DNA from: Marthasterias glacialis
Taxonomy: Eukaryota; Echinodermata; Asteroidea; Forcipulatida; Asteriidae
Assembly: GCA_911728455.2 (NCBI GenBank)
Contig: OU452239.1
Location: 10,398,328 to 10,462,327 of the forward strand
DNA length: 64,000 nt
Reading direction: 5' to 3'
A program made the position numbers and the translations under genes. This document shows, one piece after another, positions 13,801-23,495 of this stretch. Under the pieces are notes generated by a model. The model was not told the origin of the DNA and searched no databases. It saw only the letters and a program-made list of their open reading frames with translations. Every line of letters begins with the position of its first letter. Position 1 is the stretch's first letter.

Positions 13801-16800
13801 CTGTGATTTTTATAATTTTGAAATGTTTCTTCTTTTTTATTGAGTTATTATTTTAATTATGTACAATTCAATGCAATTTTGCCTCTGGCAACAAGTTTGA
13901 ATTTGAATAAACCACAAATAATATAATAATAATAATAATAATAATAAAATGAATTTGGTTAACTTTGAACCCAGCAAGCTTTGTCATCCTACATGTAGAA
14001 TTGGTCTAGCAGCTCAAATACCTGCCTTGGAATACCGAAGGTCATGGGTTCAAATCCCACATAGATGGTCGTGGACCCCCCCCCCCAACACACAAAAAAG
14101 TCTGTTTCATGCACAACCGTTAAACAGTGTGTAGTGTGAAAAGCATACACTGTGCCTCGTGAATAAACTGCAAACCCAAGACTTTTTCTGTAAATCAAAT
14201 ATTTGCAGGTCATTGAAGGTCATCTATAGGATTGTTGAAAAATGGTCCAATATTCAGCCCCTGGGGTTGTTGACTTTCAACCTGGAGTATTTTGGGTTTA
14301 GCTAATAAACCCAAAATGCCCTACTTTGCTGACAAGCGTAGGGCCCTTTCCCCCAAGATGGAGTCTGGCCAGTTTACTCGTTTAGGGGCGTTTCCACTTT
14401 GGATTGAGCACAGTTCGGTCATAAAGTTTCCCGTTTTGGTGTCACTTAAAGCTCAAGTTCAAGTAGGGTCAATTTAGGGTTCTCCCCAGGATTTTTCAAA
14501 ACTGTGGGGCATTCTGGGCCAAAATTTTGAAAGTGTGGCTGAAGCACACTGAATTGGTAGTAGGTCCTTGGAATGTTTTTATTTAATGTTTATGTTTGGT
14601 TTGAAAAGCTCCACTGTGCAATCTGGAGCATTTAAAATGGTTTTATGGTAGGATTTTTTGTGAATTTGATATATATAAAAATCTAAAAAAAAAAGAAATA
14701 AAAAAAAAAATTGTGTATGGGCCGTAATTTCTGCGTATCAGCCCGTAATTCGCGCGTATCAGCCCGATACGCTAGCTTGTGCATGGGGAGAACCCTTGAC
14801 ATGCTACATTTTTTTAATAATGTTCTTTTTTTTAATATCCACTTATTTAGTTTTTTGTAACTTTGCATGGTGGGTATGCAGTGTGGTGGGGGTTTGCCGT
14901 GGTACTATGTGGGTTTTTTTTTGTTTTGTTTTTTTTGTGTATTTTGTTTTTGTATTGCTCCTGGTCTGTTTTTTGTTTGTTCTTGTCTTGTTTTTTTGTT
15001 ATCCAGGTTGGACTGACACACCTCATGGTGACAGTGCCTGCACTTTTGTCAGTCCTGGCAAACCTGGATTTGTTTACTATTTGATTGTCATGACTGTTTT
15101 GTTTGTGGTTTTTGTTTTTGTTTTTGACGTTGTTTTTGTTGTTGTTGTGGTTGTTGTTTTTGTTACTTTTGATACTTTTGTGGTATTGTTTTGTTTGTTT
15201 GTTTTTGTCTTTTCTGGTTTGTTCGGTTTGGTTCACATGTAGATATTCTGTAGTTTATTCTAGTTATGTAAATTTTCTTGCCACCTTATTGTTTTAAAAT
15301 CCTTTTCTTTTCTTTTTTTTATGTTGTGTATTGAAACTGCCGAATAAATAATAATAATTAATAATAATAATAGATGGTCCCACGGAGCTAGAACCATGTA
15401 AAGACTCAGTCTACACAAAGTTCAGCATGCCTTATCAGTAGGAGATCTTGCACCTGTGTTTTGTTGTTGGGTTTTTTTTTTTTGCATAAAGTGGATTAAG
15501 TCAACACATAGCAAATGTTTATAGGTCTATAAAAGTGAAGGGGCCTTTTCCAGGTTAAACCAAAGCTTGTCAAACCATTGAGGTGAAATTCCCAAACACT
15601 GGCAGGGACAAATTGAAGGGAAGCTACAAATGTATGGGTAAAATGTTTCTGGGGAAAACAGGCATTTGTGAGCAAGTTTGATCAAGGACAAATGGTTACC
15701 TTGTGGTTGGTTTATGACGTACTGTACATGTACATGTACGTATGTATCGGATGCGCAATGAAGTTGAAGTGCGAACTAGTGATTGGTTCGTTACACGTAC
15801 ATAACCATTGGATGCGTAATGAAGTTGAAGTGTGAACTAGTGGTTGGTTTGTTACATACATGTACTGCATGGGTCATTCCACCAAGTTGGAACACAGTTT
15901 GTGACATTTGTATGACGTCTGCATGATTTTAGTCCTGCCCCATTTCTGCTGTATTTAATCAATGACTATCACAACAAATATTTTGCCTGGTACATTTTGT
16001 TCCTTGTAATTAGTGCAAAAAGTGAATTTGCATAATTATGTATTTGAGTGTTGAAAAATTTGAAAAATAAAATTCTGGATGTAACACGGACACCGTGTCC
16101 GTGTTACATCCAGAATTTTATTTTTCATAATAATTTCCATTAAAATACATTACAACAATTTTATACTTCAACAAACATTTTCACAAACATAGGAGAATGT
16201 TACATGAAATAATCAAGTCAAATAAATGATTTCTTTTCATAATATGGACAAATGTTGCACAAAAATCACACTGTGTCCCAACTTGGTGGAATGACCCACA
16301 TGTACGTTTCAGTATCGGATGCGTACCAAAGTTGAAGTGTGAATGACTCTCGTCGAACTATTCTTTTTCTGATAATTGGTCTTCTCTGAACTGTAATATT
16401 AAAATGGCTTTATAATGCAATTATTGCTAAGTGGGTTTTTGTCTTAAATAGTAAAAAATACTCATGTGGATGTGCATGTGTACATGTACTTATATCAACC
16501 GAGTTGAGAACCCAGTGTATGGTAGTGGTACAGATTATGTATGATTTTTACTTATTATTAATTTTGCTTTTGAAGACGAAATCTGATGGCTTTCGATTTA
16601 TAATTTTACTGCCACTTGCTTACAAGTCTTTGATAGTTAAAAAAAAAAGCACAGCTTCTGTTCTCATTTAAAAGCATGTGGCCAACAATGGAAATCATGT
16701 TGACCAGTCACAGCATTGGCTAAATCACCACTGTACACTACACAGCACAAAGTGGGTCTCTTCAATGCCACACTGCACGACAAGAACGCGCGAGATATAA

Positions 16801-19800
16801 GTACGCGCACGCATGTTTACATTTTCCAATAGGATTTTTATTATGTCAGACTTTTGTCGGACTTTCCGTGGCGTACCCAAGGCTGTGATTGGTCAATCAT
16901 TGGAGTTTGCCTGGAACTGGTTGCCTGTAAATTGCCTCGCGTGACATGGCCCGAACACACACAGTCGTGGATCACCATTATGCTGTTATGTCCGAGGACT
17001 TCTATTGTTAATTCTATTGTTCCTCTTCTGAAGCAATCTCCATTGGTTTTGTACACAAATGGCGTCCGAGGACCCAAGAAGAAAAAGAACTGACTAGTGA
17101 GGACCTATTGTCCCTATTGTAAAATGTCCTCGGAGCATATGGTCAAACATGCCCACATTGTGCATGTACACTACTTGTACTAGGAGGTAGTACAAGGAGG
17201 AAATCTAATTTATTCAACCATGGTAGGCCTATGTGAACATGTACACAGGTCTACATGATGTGTAAGTATTTCACAGGTGACAGGTCACAGGTCACGACCT
17301 TAACCAAGCAAGGTCAAGGAGAGTACCTGGAAATTCATTCAAGACTCTACCATCAGTACCACACACAAACATCACTCCCATTGACAAAATTTCTAACTGT
17401 TAATATTTTCAAATTTCCATGTGTAAATGCTTATTGTCCAAACTTTTTATCAATAATTTTATGGACAGAATGAACCTTTGGGTAAAACAGTGTAGCCTTC
17501 ATCAACTCTACAGCATTTTTAGCATTTTCTTAATATTTGTGCATTTTAATGTGTTATTTACTGAATTTTGTGGAGAACAATTATACAATAATACTAAAAA
17601 ATTATGTTACTGTACACACACTGTATTCAGCATGTTCAGCTAGAATATTTTGTGAATCACACTCACAACACTGCTTTAGCTCAACATAATACAATGTGGC
17701 TCTTCCAGTTCCATTGAGCTACAATGTAATACATGTATGTCTGGGACATTTCATTCATTTCTTGCTAAAAGAATCAACAAAATCAATTGACGGTCCTGTC
17801 TTGAACGAGGAAAACAAACAATCTGGGCAGTTTTCCGGAAAAGGTTGCTTAAATAAAATCACAGTCGCAACTCGGCACCGCACGTACAGTTTTGGACCTG
17901 AATAGCTGACATGAATGGGAAAAACGTTCAACTCGGCCATCTTTTCATGTCGAAAACAAATTGAAGCATCACTTGCAGCTTTGCGAACCACGAACAAACT
18001 TAAACAGTCAGGGGAGGGCGCTGCGAGTTGAGCAAGAACTTGGTGACCTTTTTCTCATGATACACTGCGAAAGTGGCAAACACATGAAAGTGGCCAACAA
18101 ATGAAAGTGGCAAACTCATGAAAGTGGCACAAAATCTAGAACATGCAGAATGTGATATGGGACTGTTTCAAAAACATCAGTTTGGAGGACAGAAAATGAT
18201 CGGGAGTACAACTAAATGCCTTGGACTGGTAGTTGTATTTCATCTTTGACTAATATCTTGAGAAGCCAGCTATTTGACATTATTTTGGGCAATTTTTGTC
18301 CAGAAAATCATAGCAAACTGACAAGTTGCAAAGAAAACATGTTTCCCTTGTGTGGTAGTAGTAGTTTAACCATTCAAGTCAAAATAAAATTTTAAAAAGG
18401 AGTACAGCACCAAGTCACTGTTTGGGTCTTTTTTTAAAACTGACGTTTTACTTTTTCTGTTTGTGATTTGTGGTTCTCGGGGATTCTTTCGGCAAAAATG
18501 CCGTATCCGGCTGCCACTTTATCTCCCTTCTTAATTTAGGTCAAATCATATCCTTACCAAGACCCAGTGACTGGGGCGCTGTACTCCTTTTATGAGATTT
18601 TGACAATATGTCGTACTAGCGCCCCAGCTTGAAACATGTAGTAACTGCAACGGTCAGGTGGATTTAAAACACCTCTGTTAAAAAAAATGCCTCAGACTCA
18701 ACAGAATTGCTCAAAAACCGCCTACAAATATGGCGACCGGAGTTGCAAAATTAACTGGTATGCGGAACCAGCCCATAGGACCAGCGCACCGCATACCAGC
18801 ATACCAGTTAATTTTGCAACTCCGATCGCCATATTTGTTGCAATACTGTTTGAATGGGATCTGAATTACGGTGAGAATTTATCACTTTTTAACAACTTTT
18901 AGTTTGCGGAGTGGATTTTCTGGACCCGTGCAACGCTCGATGAGAGTTGAAAGAACACATAGAGCCTAGTTTTGGCGAGATCTGTTTTCAAAAAAGAACT
19001 GTAGCCATGTAAACGTGAAGGGCAGAAAGTTTCGAATAGGATTTTGTACATGTCACTCTATGAGGTTCGTGGAGACGATAGCGGAACCTCATAGTTCTAG
19101 GAGTAACAGTGCCCTAGCCCAAATACTGGGTCTAATCCTTACCTATCCAGAAAGGTTGACAGAATATATACAGAGAGGGGAACAGACACTTTGAATGATT
19201 ACAAAGTGTCAAAATCATGAAAAAATAAGGCATTTTCACGTCTACGTCGTTGGGCTTGACAACGCTACTTGCTAAACGCCATTTTACTAATAGTTCCCTT
19301 GGGCTTGAATGCGTGAAAGGTCAAAAACAGCATTTTAGCTACCATGAGAGGAATATCAAAAAAGGGAAATAAAGCCCAACATCCATTAAATTTAAAAAAT
19401 CTAAAAATTCCTTTAGAAAGTGGCAGCCAGATATGGAAACTTTTCCATTCTTTTTTAGTACAGGGAAATAAAGTCTGAAATTGCGGTACAGTATAACATA
19501 ATAATAAAATGGCATTTCGGAATTTTTACCGTCATGATTGTCACCGGTAAAAAGTTCACTTCCTTATTTTATCTCATAAAAGTCGTATAACTATAAATTT
19601 CCAACAAGGAACTTGGGCGAAATCATGAAATGTCAACCCAACAAAACGTACGCGGACGCCGCCAAAATGCGTCCAGGTACCATACCATTGTCACAGTCAA
19701 AGGTTTTAAACGAAATACGTCATGGTTAATTTTACCCCCAAAACAAGCACACGCAGTCAATAGAAAGAAGAAAAAAGTACTCGCTGTTGAAAAAAAAAAG

Positions 19801-20153
19801 TCACATTATAAAAATTATACAAAATTAAAAACAATAATGACGTCGCAAGGATAACTAGATTGAAAACATTTCAAAGAACATGTCCAAACCTTCGTCACTT
19901 TCGCCTTGTCGTGTACGTCGCCTACACGGTCGTCGGCTGACCGTCTCGCCCTGTCAAGATTTTCATCGAAGGGAAACTCCAGGTCCTCAGAGCGCCTGAT
20001 CCTCACGAAACGTTCCCCAAGATCATTGTTTCTCTTTGAAGAACGAAGATGAAGAGTTTTGGCTTTAGAGCCGAACCTTGCGGCTTGAAGTAAAGGCGAT
20101 ACGAACGCCAAAACAAGCAGAGCTCCCAAAACTATGCTCAAGGCTGACGCCAT
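279..20153 (-). CDS. SORL1: SORL1 (SorLA) sorting receptor, N-terminal half, 12 exons
   Basis: Type I membrane sorting receptor of the VPS10 family, which moves cargo between Golgi, endosomes and cell surface. Twelve exons join in consistent phase to 2042 coding nt (680 codons plus 2 nt). The product starts with a signal peptide (residues 1-24) and a propeptide with RIRR and RARR basic sites. It then runs through a VPS10 propeller with Asp-box motifs such as SYDYGKNF and TYDKGGEW, into the cysteine-rich 10CC segment. Several stretches match vertebrate SORL1 as I remember it rather than sortilin: YHSPADN, a GYSTV segment, [15 protein letters not shown] followed by a SLSLEN stretch, and TEPGEKTT. 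The gene leaves the window on the left in phase 2, so the YWTD propeller, EGF, LDL-receptor class A, FN3, membrane and tail parts are not here. The family and the SORL1 assignment are firm; some splice sites are inferred. Confidence 0.93.
593..768 (-). CDS. SORL1: SORL1 exon 11: last propeller blade
   Basis: 176 nt, acceptor TTTAG, donor GTAATA, ending in phase 1. It encodes YSVTEGEGW (Asp-box type), [18 protein letters not shown] and HSWLIVQID, then enters the 10CC segment at DALG. Confidence 0.94.
1265..1353 (-). CDS. SORL1: SORL1 exon 10: VPS10 propeller
   Basis: 89 nt, acceptor TACAG, donor GTAAGC, ending in phase 2. It encodes [19 protein letters not shown], matching the GPHYYTWGDHGG segment of the family. 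Confidence 0.92.
1963..2151 (-). CDS. SORL1: SORL1 exon 9: VPS10 propeller
   Basis: 63 codons in phase 0, acceptor CACAG, donor GTAAGA. It encodes [23 protein letters not shown] and the Asp-box strand SSSAGASW, matching the 'SKESAPGLI' and 'SSSAGARW' segments of vertebrate SORL1. Confidence 0.93.
2328..2580 (-). mobile_element. AGGGTTCTCCCC element copy, reversed
   Basis: Left end AGGGTTCTACCCATGCAC with the 'gctagcgtattgagccgata' interior; right end 'ggggagaaccc'. It lies in SORL1 intron 8. Confidence 0.65.
2972..3164 (-). CDS. SORL1: SORL1 exon 8: VPS10 propeller
   Basis: 193 nt, acceptor AACAG and donor GTAAGC. The first base completes a codon split from exon 7, and the exon ends in phase 0. 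It encodes [11 protein letters not shown], an FNST sequon and the Asp box TYDKGGEW. Confidence 0.92.
3600..3875 (-). mobile_element. tRNA-derived SINE-like repeat, family B
   Basis: On the minus strand: 'gggctggatagctcagttgg', 'cagagcgtcggta' (tRNA box-A type), with a shared flank ('tagatccccgtgctgccgct') matching 44860-45080 in reverse. It is interrupted by a 23-base G run at about 3721-3743. Confidence 0.65.
3721..3743. repeat. Poly-G tract
   Basis: About 22 consecutive G inside a family B repeat; possible G-quadruplex former and likely length-variable. Confidence 0.85.
4009..4178 (-). CDS. SORL1: SORL1 exon 7: VPS10 propeller
   Basis: 170 nt, acceptor CTCAG, donor GTAGTA, ending in phase 2. 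It is the best conserved part in the window: the [26 protein letters not shown] and YYSPTGPG segments match SORL1 almost position for position. Confidence 0.95.
4241..4580 (+). mobile_element. tRNA-derived SINE, family A
   Basis: Begins with a tRNA-like head: 'gtggccgagtgg' as box A and 'gggttcgagtcccggtc' as box B, typical of Leu/Ser-type tRNAs. A unique body follows ('cttgagcaagacacttaacc', 'gtaaagggggttaccc'). The head has lost a proper tRNA fold. Confidence 0.75.
4609..4795. mobile_element. GGGCCCAATTTCATAAAAAG-type element
   Basis: 'gcccaatttcataaaaagta' then 'gctaagcacaaaacaa'. About 60% of the sequence recurs at 7141-7332. Confidence 0.5.
4790..5125. repeat. SINE-body-like repeat
   Basis: Contains 'ctcagctccctggggagtat' and 'aggtacccatttatacccc', as in the 52.6-kb SINE, and then 'gatcgggattcaaccc', a decayed box B in reverse orientation. 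It appears to be a diverged, rearranged minus-strand copy. Confidence 0.45.
5280..5396 (-). CDS. SORL1: SORL1 exon 6: VPS10 propeller
   Basis: 39 codons, phase 0 at both ends, acceptor CACAG and donor GTGAGT. It encodes the [13 protein letters not shown] strand, aligning with the QLWVSFGRKP region of vertebrate SORL1. Its N-terminal third ([10 protein letters not shown]) is poorly conserved. Confidence 0.87.
6148..6340 (-). CDS. SORL1: SORL1 exon 5: VPS10 propeller
   Basis: 193 nt, entering with one base that completes a Trp codon and ending in phase 0 with donor GTAAGT. It encodes a [12 protein letters not shown] segment, then SGYSTV and NYMFATR, diagnostic of SORL1 within the sortilin family. 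Confidence 0.92.
6500..6765. repeat. 250-bp interspersed repeat
   Basis: Shares about 90% of its bases with 35265-35515, including 'gaccttcgagtggctgaata' and 'cacgatgtgtactagtgca'. No terminal repeats or ORF were recognised. Confidence 0.7.
7141..7332. mobile_element. GGCCCAATTTCACAGAG-type element
   Basis: 'tggcccaatttcacagagtt' to 'cagttcattgaaattggacc'; inverted ends and 'agctaagcacaaaacaatac' shared with 4609. Confidence 0.55.
7433..7500 (-). CDS. SORL1: SORL1 exon 4: VPS10 propeller
   Basis: A 68-nt exon with acceptor TGCAG and donor GTAAGT, ending in phase 2. It encodes [11 protein letters not shown] (an Asp-box strand) and [10 protein letters not shown], close to the matching vertebrate SORL1 segment. 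Confidence 0.9.
7549..7700 (+). mobile_element. tRNA-derived SINE, family A, diverged copy
   Basis: Shares 'gactcaagttctggtg', 'ggtcatgacacttgtgtcc' and 'ttgagccagacacctgacc' with the family A consensus. It sits in SORL1 intron 3 just upstream of exon 4. Confidence 0.6.
7999..8409. mobile_element. TTAA-flanked element, TTAAAGGTCC...GGGCCCTTTAA
   Basis: About 410 bp, bounded by TTAAAGGTCCTATGAATTA and CTCTTCATGGGCCCTTTAA. The inverted ends with TTAA borders suggest piggyBac-type mobilisation (inference). No ORF of note. Confidence 0.65.
8735..8985. repeat. Interspersed repeat related to 50995-51230
   Basis: Shares 'gttaaattctgcatggg'-like and 'gttcccagcaaaaggg'-like segments and a terminal 'gtgcccgg' motif with the 51-kb copy. 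Confidence 0.4.
9570..9731 (-). CDS. SORL1: SORL1 exon 3: VPS10 propeller
   Basis: Residues 166-219, 54 codons, phase 0 at both ends, acceptor TCCAG and donor GTAAGA. It encodes a propeller segment ending in [10 protein letters not shown], which aligns with the GFDRSHPNK region of vertebrate SORL1. Confidence 0.9.
9936..10110 (+). repeat. 77-bp tandem repeat, about 2.3 copies
   Basis: 'agtgccttggtgcccttg' begins at 9936, 10013 and 10090; the units are nearly identical. It lies directly upstream of SORL1 exon 2 on the genome. Confidence 0.8.
10193..10423 (-). CDS. SORL1: SORL1 exon 2: start of VPS10 propeller
   Basis: Residues 89-165, phase 0 at both ends, acceptor ACTAG and donor GTAAGG. 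It carries the VHWAGEN segment, an Asp box (SYDYGKNF) and YHSPADN, all at the positions seen in vertebrate SORL1. Confidence 0.93.
10505..10625 (-). repeat. Third tRNA-like repeat
   Basis: 'gggattcgaaccggggtcc' is a reversed box B; the flanks 'aaaaacccaacccacat' and 'gctgagccagcctgatcc' recur at 42790-42900. Confidence 0.5.
10807..10840. repeat. Poly-A tract, 34 bases
   Basis: Uninterrupted A run, possibly the tail of a minus- or plus-strand retroinsertion, though no parent sequence was recognised. Confidence 0.8.
12250..12552 (-). mobile_element. SINE-related composite repeat
   Basis: Shares about 200 bp with 52875-53085 (for example 'gaaacctgccccaatg' and 'gcaagtctcttcacagcaca'), followed by the reverse complement of a family A head near 12480-12552. 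Confidence 0.6.
12553..12802. mobile_element. GGGCCCAATTTCATGG inverted-repeat element
   Basis: Ends 'gggcccaatttcatggctct' and 'gagccatgaaattgggccc' are inverted repeats; the interior is built of short 'gcttacg/taagcgcgg' motifs. MITE type. Confidence 0.7.
12888..12965 (+). mobile_element. tRNA-derived SINE, family A head fragment
   Basis: Only the tRNA-like head is present: 'gtcgtggccgagcggtc' and 'gtgggttcgatg'. Confidence 0.55.
13102..13549. mobile_element. TTAA-flanked element, reversed copy
   Basis: TTAAAGGGCCCATGAAGAGG at the left and TTCATGGGACCTTTAA at the right, the reverse orientation of 7999-8409, with shared interior motifs such as 'gtctacgtcac'. Confidence 0.65.
13550..13946 (+). 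mobile_element. Retroelement-like 3' tail ending in (AAT)n
   Basis: AT-rich non-coding stretch with 'gaatttgaataaacc' followed by an (ATA)n run at 13920-13946, the usual look of a LINE 3' UTR plus simple-repeat tail. No RT ORF is attached. Confidence 0.4.
14476..14796 (+). mobile_element. AGGGTTCTCCCC terminal-inverted-repeat element
   Basis: Starts AGGGTTCTCCCCA and ends TGGGGAGAACCCT, perfect 13-bp inverted ends around about 320 bp without coding capacity: a non-autonomous DNA transposon (MITE) pattern. The interior has 'aaagctccactgtgcaatct' and 'cagcccgatacgctagctt'. Confidence 0.75.
14815..15240. repeat. T/G-rich low-complexity block
   Basis: Long runs of T and (TTG)n give spurious Phe/Val-rich and Asn/Lys-rich reading frames on the two strands. 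Not coding. Confidence 0.7.
15240..15372 (+). mobile_element. Retroelement-like 3' tail ending in (AAT)n
   Basis: 'gtattgaaactgccgaataa' followed by 'ataataataattaataat'. It follows a T/G-rich low-complexity block. Confidence 0.35.
15869..16297. mobile_element. GGGTCATTCCACCAAGTTGG element with central palindrome
   Basis: 20-bp perfect inverted ends, GGGTCATTCCACCAAGTTGG and its reverse complement, bound about 429 bp. A perfect 67-bp palindrome lies at 16061-16127. It is inserted in another repeat whose uninterrupted relative is at 63321-63654. Confidence 0.72.
16061..16127. repeat. Perfect 67-bp palindrome
   Basis: 33-base arms around a single central base at 16094 with no mismatch; the centre reads 'acggacaccgtgtccgt'. 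It could extrude as a cruciform or fold as a hairpin RNA. Confidence 0.85.
18069..18131 (+). repeat. Short tandem repeat 'gaaagtggcaaacacat'
   Basis: Four units of 17-18 bp ('atgaaagtggcaaactc'). Confidence 0.75.
18724..18838. repeat. Inverted repeat 'caaatatggcgaccggagtt'
   Basis: Arms of about 37 bp ('ggagttgcaaaattaactgg' and reverse complement) around a 30-base spacer; the inner ends repeat 'gcataccag'. Confidence 0.7.
19890..20153 (-). CDS. SORL1: SORL1 exon 1: signal peptide and propeptide
   Basis: Encodes residues 1-88. The start ATG is at 20153; residues 1-24 form a hydrophobic signal peptide ending in LLQA. The rest is a charged propeptide with RIRR and RARR-S sites, comparable in place with the furin site of vertebrate SORL1. 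The exon ends in phase 0 after KVTK with donor GTTTGG, a weak match to consensus but the only one that joins exon 2 in frame with the known family sequence. The open frame continues upstream, but this Met directly precedes the signal peptide. Confidence 0.87.
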
Positions 20154-20974
20154 TTTGAATGGCTTTATGTTGTGTGTGTGTGTTTGATGTTTATACGCAA
20201 TTACGGATGTGATCGATGATCCGGTTACATCAGCAGCAAGCAAACTCGGCACCAGCAAACTCTGTACCTTACAAACTCGGCACAAAGCAGGTAGCGAACC
20301 TCTGCACTTGTTCTTAAAATGGAAAGGTTCAAAATTATGAACAAGTACTAATCTAAAGTTGCACGTCCTGATTTTTGCCGAAAGATTCTTTATTTTTTTT
20401 CTCTGAACGAATTTTGACAGATAAGTGTCCCAAAAAAAAGAAAAACATACAGAAACTTTCGCATACAAACACAGACATTGCACAAGTAGTATATTCTGCA
20501 TGACATGCAATATTTTTAAAAACAAATTTGTTTTTAATATTCTAAAAATATTTTAATAATTTTAATAATTGTTGATGGACGTGAGATAATGTAGTGATCC
20601 GGACAATCCATTGGTTATTAAATAACTACTACTTTGGCCCTATCATTGGTGGATTTTTTTTTCGTGCAATATTATATACCTTAAATGAAAAATCGTACTG
20701 TCTAGAATATAATCTAAAGACAGCTTTAAATTTTAAATCTAAATTTTTGGGTCAAATCGGTCAAAAAATGGACCAAGCATCTTTAAGAAAAAAAAATACT
20801 AAAATAAGTTTTCGAAAAATGTGTTTTTCTCTCTCTCTCTCTCTCTGTGCAGCTTTTATTTATTTTATTTTTTTTTTTCAATTTTGATCACAATATTACA
20901 GCTCTTTTTGCAACATTTTAAGATTTGTTTAAAGAAATACAAAATGGGCCTAGTCTACACATAGGCTTAAAGGA

Positions 20975-21152
20975 ATAGACATTATCATGCTACCACCATC
21001 TTGGTCATGTGCCCTGCATCCAATAACAGTAATGGATGATGATGTTCGTTGTTCAAAAAGGAACCTGACTAATTGCCCTTCCAGCCTTGGTTTGGTTACA
21101 CTGATTTGAATGGGAGAAAAACAAGATGGCTGCACCATGATAAAGGTCTATT
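20975..21152. mobile_element. ATAGACCTTTATCATG inverted-repeat element
   Basis: Ends 'atagacattatcatgctacc' and 'catgataaaggtctat'. The interior 'gcatccaataacagtaat' is shared with the copies at 24298, 32318 and 37961. About 178 bp with no coding capacity, so a MITE type. Confidence 0.7.
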
Positions 21153-23495
21153 GTACGCTCCAGCTTAGGTTCTGTCAGTTATTTTGAAAGCATGCGCTTT
21201 GGGGGCCAAACTGGACAGAGCCTAAGCAGGAGCCAAGCCTAAGCCGTGTTTCGAAAGTCATTCAAAATCATCATCATCTAAGCGCTTGCTTCAACTCTGA
21301 CTTTGTGAACTCTGTGAGTTTCTTCTACTGTTCTCTGTCTGCTGTTATGTAACAGGTGTGCCGCCGGTCCTTGATGTTGAGGCCTGTGACTGTCTGGTCA
21401 TTGTTGACTCTTTTCAGCCAGTGTTTGCTCCTGGTTCAAAATGGCGATGAATATTATGAAAAGTGCCTGCGAGTGAGTTTCCAATCCGGGGCTTTATACT
21501 CCCTCTTCCTCTATCAACAAAAGAAAGTCCTACACACACCCAGAAATGTCCGACCATCAACGATACTGTCCAAATATTGACGAGTTCGGAATATTTCTGA
21601 TATTTTCGAAAAAGGAGGAACGTCTCCTTTTTGGTCACGTGACATTGGGTGATACCCACTGACTACTTCTCGGTATAATAGATATCAGTGATGATTACCA
21701 ACAGACCCTAAAAATAATAGACAGAGAATAGTCGGAGATTTTTGGGTCTGGGAACCAGACGAACAGAATAGGAAAATTTGTGCACGCTCGCGCGCCGAGC
21801 ATTTTTGGGGAAACTCGCGGGACTGTCTGGTGCATGGCTGAGTAAGTAGACCGATTGTAATGGACGAAGTTCGAAACCAACACTGGCCCAACAGCCGCCG
21901 TATTCTTCGGGCACCATCCGTTACGGTTCTGAACTTGTGGGCTGCCTGTAGCTGCCGTGTTTCCATTCCAGGAATTTACCGCCCTCTAGTCTCAGGGCTC
22001 AGAACTGTGTGCCGAGTTTCAGGGTGCCGAGTTTGTAGACACCTCACACTGTGCCGAGTTTGGTAGAGTAGAGTTTGCTATACGGAAAAAATGGGGTCAT
22101 GGCTGAAATTTGACTACGCGCCAAAATGTAGTACCATAAACAAATCAATTTAACTTCACAACATGTTTTTATAATTGTAAAAGTATGGTTACATACGTTG
22201 ATTATCGTTTACACTAACCAAGAAATTACCAATAATGTGAGTTTAATTAAACGATTAAGGAGAATGTGCTACGCGCATTAAAGTGATGCGGTAGCCATAA
22301 AGTTAAATATAACATCATAGACACATGACAATGTGGTCGTACTACACGGTACCTGGTGCTCTTGTCGTAAGGATTGTATTGTTTGTGTTTATATGGGCCA
22401 ATATTTCTCTGTACGCACGCTCAAGTGCACACGGGCGGCAGTACACGTTGCACGCAACAAAGAAATAACTGCAAATTCATTCACTGTATAAGAACAGGAA
22501 AAACCATGGATAGTCCAAAACGAGGAGTGAGGTAATGGGGTTATACAGTCGTCACTACGTCATGATTTTTTTTTTTTTAATGCAGCACTTTAGTGATCAA
22601 CTAGTACAAAATATCTGTGCATCAGCTTACGTATCAACAACTACTTCATTAGATGCAATAAAAGGGGGAAAATGTTTTTCTCCATTGCATCTGATGAAGT
22701 TACTGACTCAGTTTCCCCCACGACGTCACAGCTGGCGGGTTTTGCCAACAGTGGGCAATTGAAATTTGCGGCAAAAAATTCAGCTCACAATACAACAGTG
22801 CGCACAAGTGGAATGACACTGTCGTACAATGATGGAAAGCGGCTCGCGGTTAAGCCATTTTGGGAGTCAATGTCCCTGCACTGCAAAAACTCCAAGGTCA
22901 TAATTGACTCGGATTCCGGATCTCAGTGGGCCTGAACAATTTCGGCGTGAGTATACGACCCAGAATTTTTGTAAAAAAGGGATTGGGTCAGCCTGAAGCA
23001 GCAATCCGAGTTAAAATCCCGTTTTCTGGCCGGTTTCTGGGTAAGACTGATCCGGAAATGAGTCAAGCCCCACCCCGACCCGGATTTCGGGTCAATTTTG
23101 ACATGGGAATTTTTAGAATAATGTGTGTTACACCAAAGAGTAAGGACCAGTATGGTATACAGTTTAGCGCGAATTGTTGGCGCCATCTAAAATAAAGTCG
23201 TGCGTAAAATAAAATACAAATTTAAAAAGTTCACTGTCAAAAAATAAAAGTTGCTGCGTAAAAAAGAGTAGCCGCGCACAGGTGTCCATTAGAACAGCTT
23301 ACTTAAGCGGTTTGTTTATTTTTCTTTCTTTTTTCTTTCAAAATTGTAGCCGATCGGACATCCCCATTCGGCAGCTAAATCGGCTGATAGCAGCCACAGG
23401 TGCAGGGGTGTCTGTTTTGCATACAATAACATACAATAATGTCACAAACAATGCAACTTCCTCCGTGCCCGGGATTATTGTTGTTTTTAGCTGGA

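Larger units (their letters stand above)
10424..19889. other. SORL1 intron 1 (9.5 kb), repeat-filled
   Basis: First intron, between the propeptide exon and the VPS10 domain. It holds a poly-A tract near 10807, a TTAA-flanked element (13102), retroelement-like tails (13921, 15340), a T/G-rich low-complexity block (14815-15240), an AGGGTTCTCCCC element (14476), the nested palindrome element (15869) and an inverted repeat (18724). I see no further exon. Confidence 0.6.

Noticed and set aside
14796..15242. 148-codon Phe/Val-rich frame and 129-codon Asn/Lys-rich antisense frame
   Set aside because: Both come from a T/G-rich low-complexity block; composition is that of the simple repeat.
16841..17093. 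78- and 79-codon frames on opposite strands
   Set aside because: Mirror-image open frames with no motif, intronic to SORL1; likely chance.
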